DNA of 64,000 nt, from the NCBI GenBank assembly GCA_951799425.1, contig OX637402.1, forward strand, positions 1,984,501-2,048,500, read 5' to 3'. The notes under the pieces were generated by a model. It worked only from the letters and a program-made list of their open reading frames with translations, made no database searches and was not told where the DNA came from. How positions within the stretch are numbered: position 1 is the first letter of the stretch; each line of letters starts with the position of its first letter. Below, one piece after another: positions 22,632 through 36,251 of this stretch. The position numbers and the translations under genes were made by a program. This stretch comes from Ilex aquifolium (taxonomy: Eukaryota; Streptophyta; Magnoliopsida; Aquifoliales; Aquifoliaceae).

Positions 22632-24140
22632 TGTAACACCCCGAATTTTCTTTTATATATTTATAGAGATATATATATATATAGTAAATAAAAAGTGTAA
22701 ATATGTAGATATATGTAGTGACATAAGAATAAACCGTAGGAATAAATGCTATGGAGACAATTTGATTGGGAAGTTACGTGTCGAAGATGTTTAAACTTGG
22801 AAAGGGTGATTAGACAAGTTTCTAAAAGTTTGTAGGTCAAAATAATGATTCCATTGAATCCGGAAGGTCGACAAACATTGGGAGTGGTAATATGGATGTA
22901 TTGGAAGTTAGGAAGTGTCTCGGAGTTAAAATACACTTTAGCGAGAATTTGGGTAAAAATGGGTATTGAACACTACTTAGTGTTTTGGCCATAACTTTTT
23001 ATCTTTAAGTCCAATTGATCTGAAATTTTTACAGTAGATAGTAGACATCTAGGGCTACAAAAGTATGTCTCATGAACATTTTCCAATTCGACCTCTAAAT
23101 GAGTCAAAACTGCATTGGAAGTTGAAACAAAAATCTGGCAGTCAAACCGTACCGGTACGCCGAACTCCAGTAGCTAAACCGTACCGGTACGCCCGATAAA
23201 GCCAGCCCGATCCGACTGCGGGTCTTTCTCCATTTCCTCCACTATAAATACATTTTTTCACCTCCTTAGCCTTCATTACACCACTCCAAACCCTAGAAAA
23301 CATAAGAGAGGAAGAGAGAAAGAGAGAAACACAAGAGATTGAAGGGTTGATTCAAGATCAAAGCCCTAATTTTTCCAAGAACATCAAGGTAGGGGTTTTC
23401 TCTCACTCACTTACATTGAGTCTAGGGTATTTATATATGTATGTTTTTGCTATCAATGGTATATATATGCTATAGAATCATCATCTCTTAGGCTTTTTGC
23501 AAAGATTACATTGTTAGGGTTTAATACCCATTAAATCTCTTTTCTAGCTTTAAAACCCTAGTTTTTGGGAGAGTGATGTATTTCTTTTTAAATGCTTCTT
23601 TATTATGAACTTCGAAAACCATAGTTGTTTGTGTGGGGTAGAAAAATGATGTTATTGTGATCTCATGTATTTTCCTTGTTGGTTGGGGAATTGTTACATA
23701 ATATATCTTGGGGATTTTGGAGAGATGCGTGTAAAATGATATAAATATTGGAACGGTATGCTTGGTTGGGTTTTTTGTGATGCCTTGAGGGTGAGAGGTT
23801 CCTTATAAGGATGCTCATGCCAAGAGAGGAGAGTATGTGATTTCCCTCAAGAGGTTCCTTATAAGGATGCTTGAGTTTGTGATGCCTTGAGGGTGAGAGG
23901 TTCCTTATAAGGATGTTCATGCCAAGAGAGGAGAGTATGTGATTTTCCTTAAGAAGTTCCTTATAAGGATGCTTAAGAAACTAAGCCTTGAGGGTGAGAG
24001 GTTCCTTATAAGGATGCTCATGCCAAAAGAGGATAGTATGTAATTTTCCTCAAGAGGTTCCTTATAAGGATGCTTGAGTAACCAAGCCTTGAGGGTGAGA
24101 GGTTCCTTATAAGGATGCTCATGCCAAAAGAGGACAATAT
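22632..24140 (+). repeat. Monomer M15 (M class, 1509 bp)
   Basis: The LTR-like part ends at 23698. It carries the M12 haplotype (GACAAACATT, TGAGTC, TTTCTTTTT). It is the last M-class copy in the window. Confidence 0.97.
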
Positions 24141-25665
24141 TGTAACACCCCGAATTTTCTTTTATATATTTATAGAGATATATATATATATAGTAAATAA
24201 AAAGTGTAAATATGTAGATATATGTAGTGACATAAGAATAAACCGTAGGAATAAATGCTATGGAGACAATTTGATTGGGAAGTTACGTGTCGAAGATGTT
24301 TAAACTTGGAAAGGGTGATTAGACAAGTTTCTAAAAGTTTGTAGGTCAAAATAATGATTCCATTGAATCCGGAAGGTCGAAAAACATTGGGAGTGGTAAT
24401 ATGGATGTATTGGAAGTTAGGAAGTGTCTCGGAGTTAAAATACACTTTAGCGAGAATTTGGGGAAAAATGGGTATTGAACACTACTTAGTGTTTTGGCCA
24501 TAAATTTTTATCTTTAAGTCCAATTGATCTGAAATTTTTACAGTAGATAGTAGACATCTAGGGCTACAAAAGTATGTCTCATGAACATTTTCTAATTCGA
24601 CCTCTAAATGGGTCAAAACTGCATTGGAAGTTGAAACAAAAATCTGGCAGTCAAACCGTACCGGTACGCCGAACTCCAGTAGCTAAACCGTACCGGTACG
24701 CCCGATAAAGCCAGCCCGATCCGACTGCGGGTCTTTCTCCATTTCCTCCACTATAAATACATTTTGTCACCTCCTTAGCCTTCATTACACCACTCCAAAC
24801 CCTAGAAAACATAAGAGAGGAAGAGAGAAAGAGAGAAACACAAGATCAAGAGAAAACAAGAGATTGAAGGGTTGATTCAAGATCAAAGCCCTAATTTTTC
24901 CAAGAACATCAAGGTAGGGGTTTTCTCTCACTCACTTACATTGAGTCTAGGGTATTTATATATGTATGTTTTTGCTATCAATGATATATATATGCTATAG
25001 AATCATCATCTCTTAGGCTTTTTGCAAAGATTACATTGTTAGGGTTTAATACCCATTAAATCTCTTTTCTAGCTTTAAAACCCTAGTTTTTGGGAGAGTG
25101 ATGTATTTCTTCTTAAATGCTTCTTTATTATGAACTTCGAAAACCATAGTTGTTTGTGTGGGGTAGAAAAATGATGTTATTGTGATCTCTTGTATTTTCC
25201 TTGTTGGTTGGGGAATTGTTACATAATATATCTTGGGGATTTTGGAGAGATGCGTGTAAAATGATATAAATATTGGAACGGTATGCTTGGTTGGGTTGTT
25301 TGTGATGCCTTGAGGGTGAGAGGTTCCTTATAAGGATGCTCATGCCAAGAGAGGAGAGTATGTGATTTCCCTCAAGAGGTTCCTTATAAGGATGCTTGAG
25401 TTTGTGATGCCTTGAGGGTGAGAGGTTCCTTATAAGGATGTTCATGCCAAGAGAGGAGAGTATGTGATTTTCCTTAAGAAGTTCCTTATAAGGATGCTTA
25501 AGAAACTAAGCCTTGAGGGTGACAGGTTCCTTATAAGGATGCTCATGCCAAAAGAGGATAGTATGTAATTTTCCTCAAGAGGTTCCTTATAAGGATGCTT
25601 GAGTAACCAAGCCTTGAGGGTGAGAGGTTCCTTATAAGGATGCTCATGCCAAAAGAGGACAATAT
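24141..25665 (+). repeat. Monomer M16 (L class, 1525 bp), mosaic
   Basis: The LTR-like part ends at 25223. The front carries the M14-only tag GGGGAAAAATGGG. The back carries CAATGATATA, GATCTCTTG and GTGACAGG, shared only with M17. Confidence 0.96.
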
Positions 25666-27188
25666 TGTAACACCCCGAATTTTCTTTTATATATTTATAG
25701 ATATATATATATATAGTAAATAAAAAGTGTAAATATGTAGATATATGTAGTGACATAAGAATAAACCCTAGGAATAAATGCTATGGAGACAATTTGATTG
25801 GGAAGTTACGTGTCGAAGATGTTTAAACTTGTAAAGGGTGATTAGACAAGTTTCTAAAAGTTTGTAGGTCAAAATAATGATTCCATTGAATCCGGAAGGT
25901 CGAAAAACATTGGGAGTGGTAATATGGATGTATTGGAAGTTAGGAAGTGTCTCGGAGTTAAAATACACTTTAGCGAGAATTTGGGTAAAAATGGGTATTG
26001 AACACTACTTAGTGTTTTGGCCATAACTTTTTATCTTTAAGTCCAATTGATCTGAAATTTTTACAGTAGATAGTAGACATCTAGGGCTACAAAAGTATGT
26101 CTCATGAACATTTTCTAATTCGACCTCTAAATGGGTCAAAACTGCATTGGAAGTTGAAACAAAAATCTGGCAGTCAAACCGTACCGGTACGCCGAACTCC
26201 AGTAGCTAAACCGTACCGGTACGCCCGATAAAGCCAGCCCGATCCGACTGCGGGTCTTTCTCCATTTCCTCCACTATAAATACATTTTGTCACCTCCTTA
26301 GCCTTCATTACACCACTCCAAACCCTAGAAAACATAAGAGAGGAAGAGAGAAAGAGAGAAACACAAGATCAAGAGAAAACAAGAGATTGAAGGGTTGATT
26401 CAAGATCAAAGCCCTAATTTTTCCAAGAACATCAAGGTAGGGGTTTTCTCTCACTCACTTACATTGAGTCTAGGGTATTTATATATGTATGTTTTTGCTA
26501 TCAATGATATATATATGCTATAGAATCATCATCTCTTAGGCTTTTTGCAAAGATTACATTGTTAGGGTTTAATACCCATTAAATCTCTTTTCTAGCTTTA
26601 AAACCCTAGTTTTTGGGAGAGTGATGTATTTCTTCTTAAATGCTTCTTTATTATGAACTTCGAAAACCATAGTTGTTTGTGTGGGGTAGAAAAATGATGT
26701 TATTGTGATCTCTTGTATTTTCCTTGTTGGTTGGGGAATTGTTACATAATATATCTTGGGGATTTTGGAGAGATGCGTGTAAAATGATATAAATATTGGA
26801 ACGGTATGCTTGGTTGGGTTGTTTGTGATGCCTTGAGGGTGAGAGGTTCCTTATAAGGATGCTCATGCCAAGAGAGGAGAGTATGTGATTTCCCTCAAGA
26901 GGTTCCTTATAAGGATGCTTGAGTTTGTGATGCCTTGAGGGTGAGAGGTTCCTTATAAGGATGTTCATGCCAAGAGAGGAGAGTATGTGATTTTCCTTAA
27001 GAAGTTCCTTATAAGGATGCTTAAGAAACTAAGCCTTGAGGGTGACAGGTTCCTTATAAGGATGCTCATGCCAAAAGAGGATAGTATGTAATTTTCCTCA
27101 AGAGGTTCCTTATAAGGATGCTTGAGTAACCAAGCCTTGAGGGTGAGAGGTTCCTTATAAGGATGCTCATGCCAAAAGAGGACAATAT
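25666..27188 (+). repeat. Monomer M17 (L class, 1523 bp)
   Basis: The LTR-like part ends at 26746. Tags: AT tract bordered ATAGATATAT, ACCCTAGG, CTTGTAAAGG. The back half is identical in tags to M16. Confidence 0.97.
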
Positions 27189-28694
27189 TGTAACACCCCG
27201 AATTTTCTTTTATATATTTATAGATATATATATATATAGTAAATAAAAAGTGTAAATATGTAGATATATGTAGTGACATAAGAATAAACCCTAGGAATAA
27301 ATGCTATGGAGACAATTTGATTGGGAAGTTACGTGTCGAAGATGTTTAAACTTGTAAAGGGTGATTAGACAAGTTTCTAAAAGTTTGTAGGTCAAAATAA
27401 TGATTCCATTGAATCCGGAAGGTCGAAAAACATTGGGAGTGGTAATATGGATGTATTGGAAGTTAGGAAGTGTCTCGGAGTTAAAATACACTTTAGCGAG
27501 AATTTGGGTAAAAATGGGTATTGAACACTACTTAGTGTTTTGGCCATAACTTTTTATCTTTAAGTCCAATTGATCTGAAATTTTTACAGTAGATAGTAGA
27601 CATCTAGGGCTACAAAAGTATGTCTCATGAACATTTTCCAATTCGACCTCTAAATGGGTCAAAACTGCATTGGAAGTTGAAACAAAAATCTGGCAGTCAA
27701 ACCGTACCGGTACGCCGAACTCCAGTAGCTAAACCGTACCGGTACGCCCGATAAAGCCAGCCCGATCCGACTGCGGGTCTTTCTCCATTTCCTCCACTAT
27801 AAATACATTTTTTCACCTCCTTAGCCTTCATTACACCACTCCAAACCCTAGAAAACATAAGAGAGGAAGAGAGAAAGAGAGAAAACAAGAGATTGAAGGG
27901 TTGATTCAAGATCAAAGCCCTAATTTTTCCAAGAACATCAAGGTAGGGGTTTTCTCTCACTCACTTACATTGAGTCTAGGGTATTTATATATGTATGTTT
28001 TTGCTATCAATGGTATATATATGCTATAGAATCATCATCTCTTAGGCTTTTTGCAAAGATTACATTGTTAGGGTTTAATACCCATTAAATCTCTTTTCTA
28101 GCTTTAAAACCCTAGTTTTTGGGAGAGTGATGTATTTCTTCTTAAATGCTTCTTTATTATGAACTTCGAAAACCATAGTTGTTTGTGTGGGGTAGAAAAA
28201 TGATGTTATTGTGATCTCATGTATTTTCCTTGTTGGTTGGGGAATTGTTACATAATATATCTTGGGGATTTTGGAGAGATGCGTGTAAAATGATATAAAT
28301 ATTGGAACGGTATGCTTGGTTGGGTTGTTTGTGATGCCTTGAGGGTGAGAGGTTCCTTATAAGGATGCTCATGCCAAGAGAGGAGAGTATGTGATTTCCC
28401 TCAAGAGGTTCCTTATAAGGATGCTTGAGTTTGTGATGCCTTGAGGGTGAGAGGTTCCTTATAAGGATGTTCATGCCAAGAGAGGAGAGTATGTGATTTT
28501 CCTTAAGAAGTTCCTTATAAGGATGCTTAAGAAACTAAGCCTTGAGGGTGAGAGGTTCCTTATAAGGATGCTCATGCCAAAAGAGGATAGTATGTAATTT
28601 TCCTCAAGAGGTTCCTTATAAGGATGCTTGAGTAACCAAGCCTTGAGGGTGAGAGGTTCCTTATAAGGATGCTCATGCCAAAAGAGGACAATAT
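27189..28694 (+). repeat. Monomer M18 (S class, 1506 bp), mosaic
   Basis: The LTR-like part ends at 28252. The front is as M17 (same AT-tract border, ACCCTAGG); the back is short class with CAATGGTATA and GATCTCATG. Confidence 0.96.
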
Positions 28695-30202
28695 TGTAAC
28701 ACCCCGAATTTTCTTTTATATATTTATAGAGATATATATATATATAGTAAATAAAAAGTGTAAATATGTAGATATATGTAGTGACATAAGAATAAACCGT
28801 AGGAATAAATGCTATGGAGACAATTTGATTGGGAAGTTACGTGTCGAAGATGTTTAAACTTGGAAAGGGTGATTAGACAAGTTTCTAAAAGTTTGTAGGT
28901 CAAAATAATGATTCCATTGAATCCGGAAGGTCGAAAAACATTGGGAGTGGTAATATGGATGTATTGGAAGTTAGGAAGTGTCTCGGAGTTAAAATACACT
29001 TTAGCGAGAATTTGGGTAAAAATGGGTATTGAACACTACTTAGTGTTTTGGCCATAAATTTTTATCTTTAAGTCCAATTGATCTGAAATTTTTACAGTAG
29101 ATAGTAGACATCTAGGGCTACAAAAGTATGTCTCATGAACATTTTCCAATTCGACCTCTAAATGGGTCAAAACTGCATTGGAAGTTGAAACAAAAATCTG
29201 GCAGTCAAACCGTACCGGTACGCCGAACTCCAGTAGCTAAACCGTACCGGTACGCCCGATAAAGCCAGCCCGATCCGACTGCGGGTCTTTCTCCATTTCC
29301 TCCACTATAAATACATTTTTTCACCTCCTTAGCCTTCATTACACCACTCCAAACCCTAGAAAACATAAGAGAGGAAGAGAGAAAGAGAGAAAACAAGAGA
29401 TTGAAGGGTTGATTCAAGATCAAAGCCCTAATTTTTCCAAGAACATCAAGGTAGGGGTTTTCTCTCACTCACTTACATTGAGTCTAGGGTATTTATATAT
29501 GTATGTTTTTGCTATCAATGATATATATATGCTATAGAATCATCATCTCTTAGGCTTTTTGCAAAGATTACATTGTTAGGGTTTAATACCCATTAAATCT
29601 CTTTTCTAGCTTTAAAACCCTAGTTTTTGGGAGAGTGATGTATTTCTTTTTAAATGCTTCTTTATTATGAACTTCGAAAACCATAGTTGTTTGTGTGGGG
29701 TAGAAAAATGATGTTATTGTGATCTCATGTATTTTCCTTGTTGGTTGGGGAATTGTTACATAATATATCTTGGGGATTTTGGAGAGATGCGTGTAAAATG
29801 ATATAAATATTGGAACGGTATGCTTGGTTGGGTTGTTTGTGATGCCTTGAGGGTGAGAGGTTCCTTATAAGGATGCTCATGTCAAGAGAGGAGAGTATGT
29901 GATTTCCCTCAAGAGGTTCCTTATAAGGATGCTTGAGTTTGTGATGCCTTGAGGGTGAGAGGTTCCTTATAAGGATGTTCATGCCAAGAGAGGAGAGTAT
30001 GTGATTTTCCTTAAGAGGTTCCTTATAAGGATGCTTAAGAAACTAAGCCTTGAGGGTGAGAGGTTCCTTATAAGGATGCTCATGCCAAAAGAGGATAGTA
30101 TGTAATTTTCCTCAAGAGGTTCCTTATAAGGATGCTTGAGTAACCAAGCCTTGAGGGTGAGAGGTTCCTTATAAGGATGCTCATGCCAAAAGAGGACAAT
30201 AT
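28695..30202 (+). repeat. Monomer M19 (S class, 1508 bp)
   Basis: The LTR-like part ends at 29760. Tags: ATAAATTTT, TGGGTC, CAATGATATA, TTTCTTTTT, ATGTCAAG, TTAAGAGG. It shows the first ATGTCAAG allele, which becomes common in zone D. Confidence 0.97.
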
Positions 30203-31711
30203 TGTAACACCCCGAATTTTCTTTTATATATTTATAGAGATATATATATATATATAGTAAATAAAAAGTGTAAATATGTAGATATATGTAGTGACATAAG
30301 AATAAACCGTAGGAATAAATGCTATGGAGACAATTTGATTGGGAAGTTACGTGTCGAAGATGTTTAAACTTGGAAAGGGTGATTAGACAAGTTTCTAAAA
30401 GTTTGTAGGTCAAAATAATGATTCCATTGAATCCGGAAGGTCGAAAAACATTGGGAGTGGTAATATGGATGTATTGGAAGTTAGGAAGTGTCTCGGAGTT
30501 AAAATACACTTTAGCGAGAATTTGGGTAAAAATGGGTATTGAACACTACTTAGTGTTTTGGCCATAAATTTTTATCTTTAAGTCCAATTGATCTGAAATT
30601 TTTACAGTAGATAGTAGACATCTAGGGCTACAAAAGTATGTCTCAGAACATTTTCCAATTCGACCTCTAAATGGGTCAAAACTGCATTGGAAGTTGAAAC
30701 AAAAATCTGGCAGTCAAACCGTACCGGTACGCCGAACTCCAGTAGCTAAACCGTACCGGTACGCCCGATAAAGCCAGCCCGATCCGACTGCGGGTCTTTC
30801 TCCATTTCCTCCACTATAAATACATTTTTTCACCTCCTTAGCCTTCATTACACAACTCCAAACCCTAGAAAACATAAGAGAGGAAGAGAGAAAGAGAGAA
30901 AACAAGAGATTGAAGGGTTGATTCAAGATCAAAGCCCTAATTTTTCCAAGAACATCAAGGTAGGGGTTTTCTCTCACTCACTTACATTGAGTCTAGGGTA
31001 TTTATATATGTATGTTTTTGCTATCAATGATATATATATGCTATAGAATCATCATCTCTTAGGCTTTTTGCAAAGATTACATTGTTAGGGTTTAATACCC
31101 ATTAAATCTCTTTTCTAGCTTTAAAACCCTAGTTTTTGGGAGAGTGATGTATTTCTTCTTAAATGCTTCTTTATTATGAACTTCGAAAACCATAGTTGTT
31201 TGTGTGGGGTAGAAAAATGATGTTATTGTGATCTCATGTATTTTCCTTGTTGGTTGGGGAATTGTTACATAATATATCTTGGGGATTTTGGAGAGATGCG
31301 TGTAAAATGATATAAATATTGGAACGGTATGCTTGGTTGGGTTGTTTGTGATGCCTTGAGGGTGAGAGGTTCCTTATAAGGATGCTCATGCCAAGAGAGG
31401 AGAGTATGTGATTTCCCTCAAGAGGTTCCTTATAAGGATGCTTGAGTTTGTGATGCCTTGAGGGTGAGAGGTTCCTTATAAGGATGTTCATGCCAAGAGA
31501 GGAGAGTATGTGATTTTCCTTAAGAGGTTCCTTATAAGGATGCTTAAGAAACTAAGCCTTGAGGGTGAGAGGTTCCTTATAAGGATGCTCATGCCAAAAG
31601 AGGATAGTATGTAATTTTCCTCAAGAGGTTCCTTATAAGGATGCTTGAGTAACCAAGCCTTGAGGGTGAGAGGTTCCTTATAAGGATGCTCATGCCAAAA
31701 GAGGACAATAT
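30203..31711 (+). repeat. Monomer M20 (S class, 1509 bp, long AT tract)
   Basis: The LTR-like part ends at 31269. Tags: AT tract two bases longer, ATAAATTTT, CAATGATATA, CTTCTT, TTAAGAGG. Confidence 0.96.
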
Positions 31712-33219
31712 TGTAACACCCCGAATTTTCTTTTATATATTTATAGAGATATATATATATATAGTAAATAAAAAGTGTAAATATGTAGATATATGTAGTG
31801 ACATAAGAATAAACCGTAGGAATAAATGCTATGGAGACAATTTGATTGGGAAGTTACGTGTCGAAGATGTTTAAACTTGGAAAGGGTGATTAGACAAGTT
31901 TCTAAAAGTTTGTAGGTCAAAATAATGATTCCATTGAATCCGGAAGGTCGAAAAACATTGGGAGTGGTAATATGGATGTATTGGAAGTTAGGAAGTGTCT
32001 CGGAGTTAAAATACACTTTAGCGAGAATTTGGGTAAAAATGGGTATTGAACACTACTTAGTGTTTTGGCCATAAATTTTTATCTTTAAGTCCAATTGATC
32101 TGAAATTTTTACAGTAGATAGTAGACATCTAGGGCTACAAAAGTATGTCTCATGAACATTTTCCAATTCGACCTCTAAATGGGTCAAAACTGCATTGGAA
32201 GTTGAAACAAAAATCTGGCAGTCAAACCGTACCGGTACGCCGAACTCCAGTAGCTAAACCGTACCGGTACGCCCGATAAAGCCAGCCCGATCCGACTGCG
32301 GGTCTTTCTCCATTTCCTCCACTATAAATACATTTTTTCACCTCCTTAGCCTTCATTACACCACTCCAAACCCTAGAAAACATAAGAGAGGAAGAGAGAA
32401 AGAGAGAAAACAAGAGATTGAAGGGTTGATTCAAGATCAAAGCCCTAATTTTTCCAAGAACATCAAGGTAGGGGTTTTCTCTCACTCACTTACATTGAGT
32501 CTAGGGTATTTATATATGTATGTTTTTGCTATCAATGGTATATATATGCTATAGAATCATCATCTCTTAGGCTTTTTGCAAAGATTACATTGTTAGGGTT
32601 TAATACCCATTAAATCTCTTTTCTAGCTTTAAAACCCTAGTTTTTGGGAGAGTGATGTATTTCTTCTTAAATGCTTCTTTATTATGAACTTCGAAAACCA
32701 TAGTTGTTTGTGTGGGGTAGAAAAATGATGTTATTGTGATCTCATGTATTTTCCTTGTTGGTTGGGGAATTGTTACATAATATATCTTGGGGATTTTGGA
32801 GAGATGCGTGTAAAATGATATAAATATTGGAACGGTATGCTTGGTTGGGTTGTTTGTGATACCTTGAGGGTGAGAGGTTCCTTATAAGGATGCTCATGCC
32901 AAGAGAGGAGAGTATGTGATTTCCCTCAAGAGGTTCCTTATAAGGATGCTTGAGTTTGTGATGCCTTGAGGGTGAGAGGTTCCTTATAAGGATGTTCATG
33001 CCAAGAGAGGAGAGTATGTGATTTTCCTTAAGAGGTTCCTTATAAGGATGCTTAAGAAACTAAGCCTTGAGGGTGAGAGGTTCCTTATAAGGATGCTCAT
33101 GCCAAAAGAGGATAGTATGTAATTTTCCTCAAGAGGTTCCTTATAAGGATGCTTGAGTAACCAAGCCTTGAGGGTGAGAGGTTCCTTATAAGGATGCTCA
33201 TGCCAAAAGAGGACAATAT
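31712..33219 (+). repeat. Monomer M21 (S class, 1508 bp)
   Basis: The LTR-like part ends at 32777. Tags: ATAAATTTT, TGGGTC, CAATGGTATA, CTTCTT, TTAAGAGG, and private GTGATACC in the spacer. Confidence 0.97.
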
Positions 33220-34727
33220 TGTAACACCCCGAATTTTCTTTTATATATTTATAGAGATATATATATATATAGTAAATAAAAAGTGTAAATATGTAGATAT
33301 ATGTAGTGACATAAGAATAAACCGTAGGAATAAATGCTATGGAGACAATTTGATTGGGAAGTTACGTGTCGAAGATGTTTAAACTTGGAAAGGGTGATTA
33401 GACAAGTTTCTAAAAGTTTGTAGGTCAAAATAATGATTCCATTGAATCCGGAAGGTCGAAAAACATTGGGAGTGGTAATATGGATGTATTGGAAGTTAGG
33501 AAGTGTCTCGGAGTTAAAATACACTTTAGCGAGAATTTGGGTAAAAATGGGTATTGAACACTACTTAGTGTTTTGGCCATAAATTTTTATCTTTAAGTCC
33601 AATTGATCTGAAATTTTTACAGTAGATAGTAGACATCTAGGGCTACAAAAGTATGTCTCATGAATATTTTCTAATTCGACCTCTAAATGGGTCAAAACTG
33701 CATTGGAAGTTGAAACAAAAATCTGGCAGTCAAACCGTACCGGTACGCCGAACTCCAGTAGCTAAACCGTACCGGTACGCCCGATAAAGCCAGCCCGATC
33801 CGACTGCGGGTCTTTCTCCATTTCCTCCACTATAAATACATTTTGTCACCTCCTTAGCCTTCATTACACCACTCCAAACCCTAGAAAACATAAGAGAGGA
33901 AGAGAGAAAGAGAGAAAACAAGAGATTGAAGGGTTGATTCAAGATCAAAGCCCTAATTTTTCCAAGAACATCAAGGTAGGGGTTTTCTCTCACTCACTTA
34001 CATTGAGTCTAGGGTATTTATATATGTATGTTTTTGCTATCAATGGTATATATATGCTATAGAATCATCATCTCTTAGGCTTTTTGCAAAGATTACATTG
34101 TTAGGGTTTAATACCCATTAAATCTCTTTTCTAGCTTTAAAACCCTAGTTTTTGGGAGAGTGATGTATTTCTTCTTAAATGCTTCTTTATTATGAACTTC
34201 GAAAACCATAGTTGTTTGTGTGGGGTAGAAAAATGATGTTATTGTGATCTCATGTATTTTCCTTGTTGGTTGGGATATTGTTACATAATATATCTTGGGG
34301 ATTTTGGAGAGATGCGTGTAAAATGATATAAATATTGGAACGGTATGCTTGGTTGGGTTGTTTGTGATGCCTTGAGGGTGAGAGGTTCCTTATAAGGATG
34401 CTCATGCCAAGAGAGGAGAGTATGTGATTTCCCTCAAGAGGTTCCTTATAAGGATGCTTGAGTTTGTGATGCCTTGAGGGTGAGAGGTTCCTTATAAGGA
34501 TGTTCATGCGAAGAGAGGAGAGTATGTGATTTTCCTTAAGAGGTTCCTTATAAGGATGCTTAAGAAACTAAGCCTTGAGGGTGAGAGGTTCCTTATAAGG
34601 ATGCTCATGCCAAAAGAGGATAGTATGTAATTTTCCTCAAGAGGTTCCTTATAAGGATGCTTGAGTAACCAAGCCTTGAGGGTGAGAGGTTCCTTATAAG
34701 GATGCTCATGCCAAAAGAGGACAATAT
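33220..34727 (+). repeat. Monomer M22 (S class, 1508 bp)
   Basis: The LTR-like part ends at 34285. Tags: TTTTGTCACC, GGGATATTG, TTAAGAGG. It is the first GGGATATTG copy and is close to M24. Confidence 0.97.
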
Positions 34728-36251
34728 TGTAACACCCCGAATTTTCTTTTATATATTTATAGAGATATATATATATATAGTAAATAAAAAGTGTAAATAT
34801 GTAGATATATGTAGTGACATAAGAATAAACCGTAGGAATAAATGCTATGGAGACAATTTGATTGGGAAGTTACGTGTCGAAGATGTTTAAACTTGGAAAG
34901 GGTGATTAGACAAGTTTCTAAAAGTTTGTAGGTCAAAATAATGATTCCATTGAATCCGGAAGGTCGAAAAACATTGGGAGTGGTAATATGGATGTATTGG
35001 AAGTTAGGAAGTGTCTCGGAGTTAAAATACACTTTAGCGAGAATTTGGGTAAAAATGGGTATTGAACACTACTTAGTGATTTGGCCATAAGTTTTTATCT
35101 TTAAGTCCAATTGATCTGAAATTTTTACAGTAGATAGTAGACATCTAGGGCTACAAAAGTATGTCTCATGAACATTTTCCAATTCGACCTCTAAATGGGT
35201 CAAAACTGCATTGGAAGTTGAAACAAAAATCTGGCAGTCAAACCGTACCGGTACGCCGAACTCCAGTAGCTAAACCATACCGGTACGCCCGATAAAGCCA
35301 GCCCGATCCGACTGCGGGTCTTTCTCCATTTCCTCCACTATAAATACATTTTGTCACCTCCTTAGCCTTCATTACACCACTCCAAACCCTAGAAAACATA
35401 AGAGAGGAAGAGAGAAAGAGAGAAACACAAGATCAAGAGAAAACAAGAGATTGAAGGTTGATTCAAGATCAAAGCCCTAATTTTTCCAAGAACATCAAGG
35501 TAGGGGTTTTCTCTCACTCACTTACATTGTGTCTAGGGTATTTATATATGTATGTTTTTGCTATCAATGGTATATATATGCTATAGAATCATCATCTCTT
35601 AGGCTTTTTACAAAGATTACATTGTTAGGGTTTAATACCCATTAAATCTCTTTTCTAGCTTTAAAACCCTAATTTTTGGGAGAGTGATGTATTTCTTCTT
35701 AAATGCTTCTTTATTATGAACTTCGAAAACCATAGTTGTTTGTGTGGGGTAGAAAAATGATGTTATTGTGATCTCATGTATTTTCCTTGTTGGTTGGGGA
35801 ATTGTTACATAATATATCTTGGGGATTTTGGAGAGATGCGTGTAAAATGATATAAATATTGGAACGGTATGCTTGGTTGGGTTGTTTGTGATGCCTTGAG
35901 GGTGAGAGGTTCCTTATAAGGATGCTCATGCCAAGAGAGGAGAGTATGTGATTTCCCTCAAGAGGTTCCTTATAAGGATGCTTGAGTTTGTGATGCCTTG
36001 AGGGTGAGAGGTTCCTTATAAGGATGTTCATGCCAAGAGAGGAGAGTATGTGATTTTCCTTAAGAAGTTCCTTATAAGGATGCTTAAGAAACTAAGCCTT
36101 GAGGGTGAGAGTTTCCTTATAAGGATGCTCATGCCAAAGGAGGATAGTATGTAATTTTCCTCAAGAGGTTCCTTATAAGGATGCTTGAGTAACCAAGCCT
36201 TGAGGGTGAGAGGTTCCTTATAAGGATGCTCATGCCAAAAGAGGACAATAT
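34728..36251 (+). repeat. Monomer M23 (L class, 1524 bp)
   Basis: The LTR-like part ends at 35809. It has many private bases (ATAAGTTTT, ACATTGTGTC) and founder-like tags for zone D: second palindrome CATACC, GAAGGTTG, GAGAGTTTCC, CCAAAGGAGG. Confidence 0.96.

Noticed and set aside
29979-30509. Antisense open frame of 176 codons beginning MYFNSETL (also at 55790-56320 and 57300-57830)
   Set aside because: It exists only in copies with certain AT-tract lengths. Other copies end the frame at 91 or 66 codons. It runs antisense over the LTR start and minisatellite, is of low complexity, and has no recognisable domain.
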